DNA from: Flavobacteriaceae bacterium
GTDB lineage: Bacteria; Bacteroidota; Bacteroidia; Flavobacteriales; Flavobacteriaceae
Assembly: GCA_015489265.1 (NCBI GenBank)
Contig: WFZY01000381.1
Coordinates: forward strand, 1-7,827
Direction of reading: 5' to 3'
DNA: 7,827 nucleotides
This document shows, in pieces, positions 7,232-7,827 of this stretch. The notes below the pieces were generated by a model. That model had not been told where the DNA came from. It saw only the letters and a program-made list of their open reading frames with translations, and did not search any database. Position 1 is the first letter of the stretch. Every line of letters starts with the position of its first letter. A program made the position numbers and the translations under genes.

Positions 7232-7759
7232 TCAACGATAGATATCAACCAAACCATCCGGTGTATCAAAAACAATACTTTGGTTATCTCTATCAACTTT
7301 ATTGATAAACCGGTCGGAAACCGGAATGAGAATTTCGTTGTTTTGTTCGTCTTTAATGACAAAAAATGCCTGTGGTGCTTGATCGTTTATAGCTTGTATC
7401 GTGCCTAAATGTCCCAATCTTTTGTCTATGGCATCATAACCGATCACTTCGTGAAAATAGAATTTATTCCCGGTTAACTCCGGTAAACTTTTTAAAGGTA
7501 AGTAAATAGATTTGCCAATAAGCGCGTCGGCATCTTCAATACTGTTAATATCTTCAAAATCAAGCCGTAGTGTCGTGGCTTTGTGTAAAGATGATTTATT
7601 TAAAAAAAATGGAATCAGTTTTCCTTTAATGTCAAGAAAAACGGATTCCATTCCTTCGTAAGTTTCGGGTTCATCGGTGTCTATTTTGGCTAAAAGTTCT
7701 CCTTTTATACCATATTTTTTTACGATTTTCCCTAAATAATAAGCGTCTTCTTTTTTCAT
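7232..7759 (-). CDS. rimM: 16S rRNA processing / 30S maturation protein RimM
   Basis: RimM binds ribosomal protein uS19 and helps the 3' (head) domain of the 30S subunit to mature. The 175-residue length is standard. The N-terminal RimM beta-barrel domain covers about residues 6-90, opening with YYLGKIVKKYGIKGELLAKI (7-26), the family's G-x-I-x-x-x-x-G-x-x-G-E pattern. SIEDADALIGKSIYL (72-86) is the conserved alternation at its end. The C-terminal PRC-barrel domain covers about 98-174, with FYFHEVIGYDAID (99-111), LGTIQAI and ILIPVSDRFINKVD (144-157), and a closing GLVDIYR. The ATG at 7759 is 15 bases after the rpsP stop and has no clear Shine-Dalgarno. Placement directly after rpsP is the classic order of the bS16 operon and supports the call. 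Confidence 0.96.
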   Translation of the reverse strand: MKKEDAYYLGKIVKKYGIKGELLAKIDTDEPETYEGMESVFLDIKGKLIPFFLNKSSLHKATTLRLDFEDINSIEDADALIGKSIYLPLKSLPELTGNKFYFHEVIGYDAIDKRLGHLGTIQAINDQAPQAFFVIKDEQNNEILIPVSDRFINKVDRDNQSIVFDTPDGLVDIYR

Positions 7760-7774
7760 TGTATGAAAAACGGC

Positions 7775-7827
7775 TTATTCTTCTGTTTTGTCTTCAGTTG
7801 TTGCCGTACCGGCAGCTTCTTCAATGG
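7775..7827 (-). CDS. rpsP: C-terminal end of 30S ribosomal protein bS16 (start outside window)
   Basis: Only the last 17 codons are inside the window. Read on the minus strand they end IEEAAGTATTEDKTEE and then TAA at 7775-7777. An acidic, Ala/Thr-rich tail fits the C-terminal extension that bS16 carries in Flavobacteriia. Position just upstream of rimM, the usual rpsP-rimM order, is the main support. No ribosomal core residue is visible, so the identity rests on context and composition. Confidence 0.75.
   Translation of the reverse strand, partial: IEEAAGTATTEDKTEE

Overview
The window is AT-rich and reads as ordinary chromosome of a member of Bacteroidota, most likely Flavobacteriales. The strongest pointer is a gliding-motility lipoprotein of the GldD family, which is found in that lineage. 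Supporting signs are few Shine-Dalgarno sequences, promoter-like motifs of the TTG-N19-TAnnTTTG type, and a bS16 tail of acidic and Thr/Ala residues. No insertion sequence, phage gene, CRISPR array, tRNA or rRNA is visible.

Layout, left to right. (1) Positions 1-357 (+) hold the 3' end of a protein with OB-fold/cold-shock-like sequence, cut by the window edge. (2) A PfkB-family kinase (354-1280, -) converges on it, with the two stop codons sharing three bases. (3) A 296-bp divergent intergenic region carries a good promoter candidate for the kinase and a weak one for asnS. (4) asnS (1577-3001, +) is followed after 7 bp by gldD (3009-3584, +), probably as one operon. (5) A secreted S41 carboxyl-terminal processing protease (3656-5275, -) converges on gldD and diverges from dprA (5373-6476, +). 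(6) dprA converges on an rpsP-rimM-trmN6 cluster on the minus strand (7827 down to 6513), with rpsP cut by the window edge.

The genes mostly serve translation and RNA maturation (asparaginyl-tRNA synthetase, bS16, the 30S maturation factor RimM, a tRNA1(Val) A37 methyltransferase). The others act in DNA uptake (DprA), the cell envelope and gliding/type IX secretion (GldD), envelope proteolysis (S41 protease) and sugar or nucleoside phosphorylation (PfkB). Only asnS-gldD and rpsP-rimM-trmN6 look co-transcribed.

I found no convincing new multi-gene system. The points most worth a second look are the cut OB/cold-shock-like protein at the left edge, the placement of gldD directly behind asnS, the long tail of the S41 protease, and the start-codon choice of trmN6.
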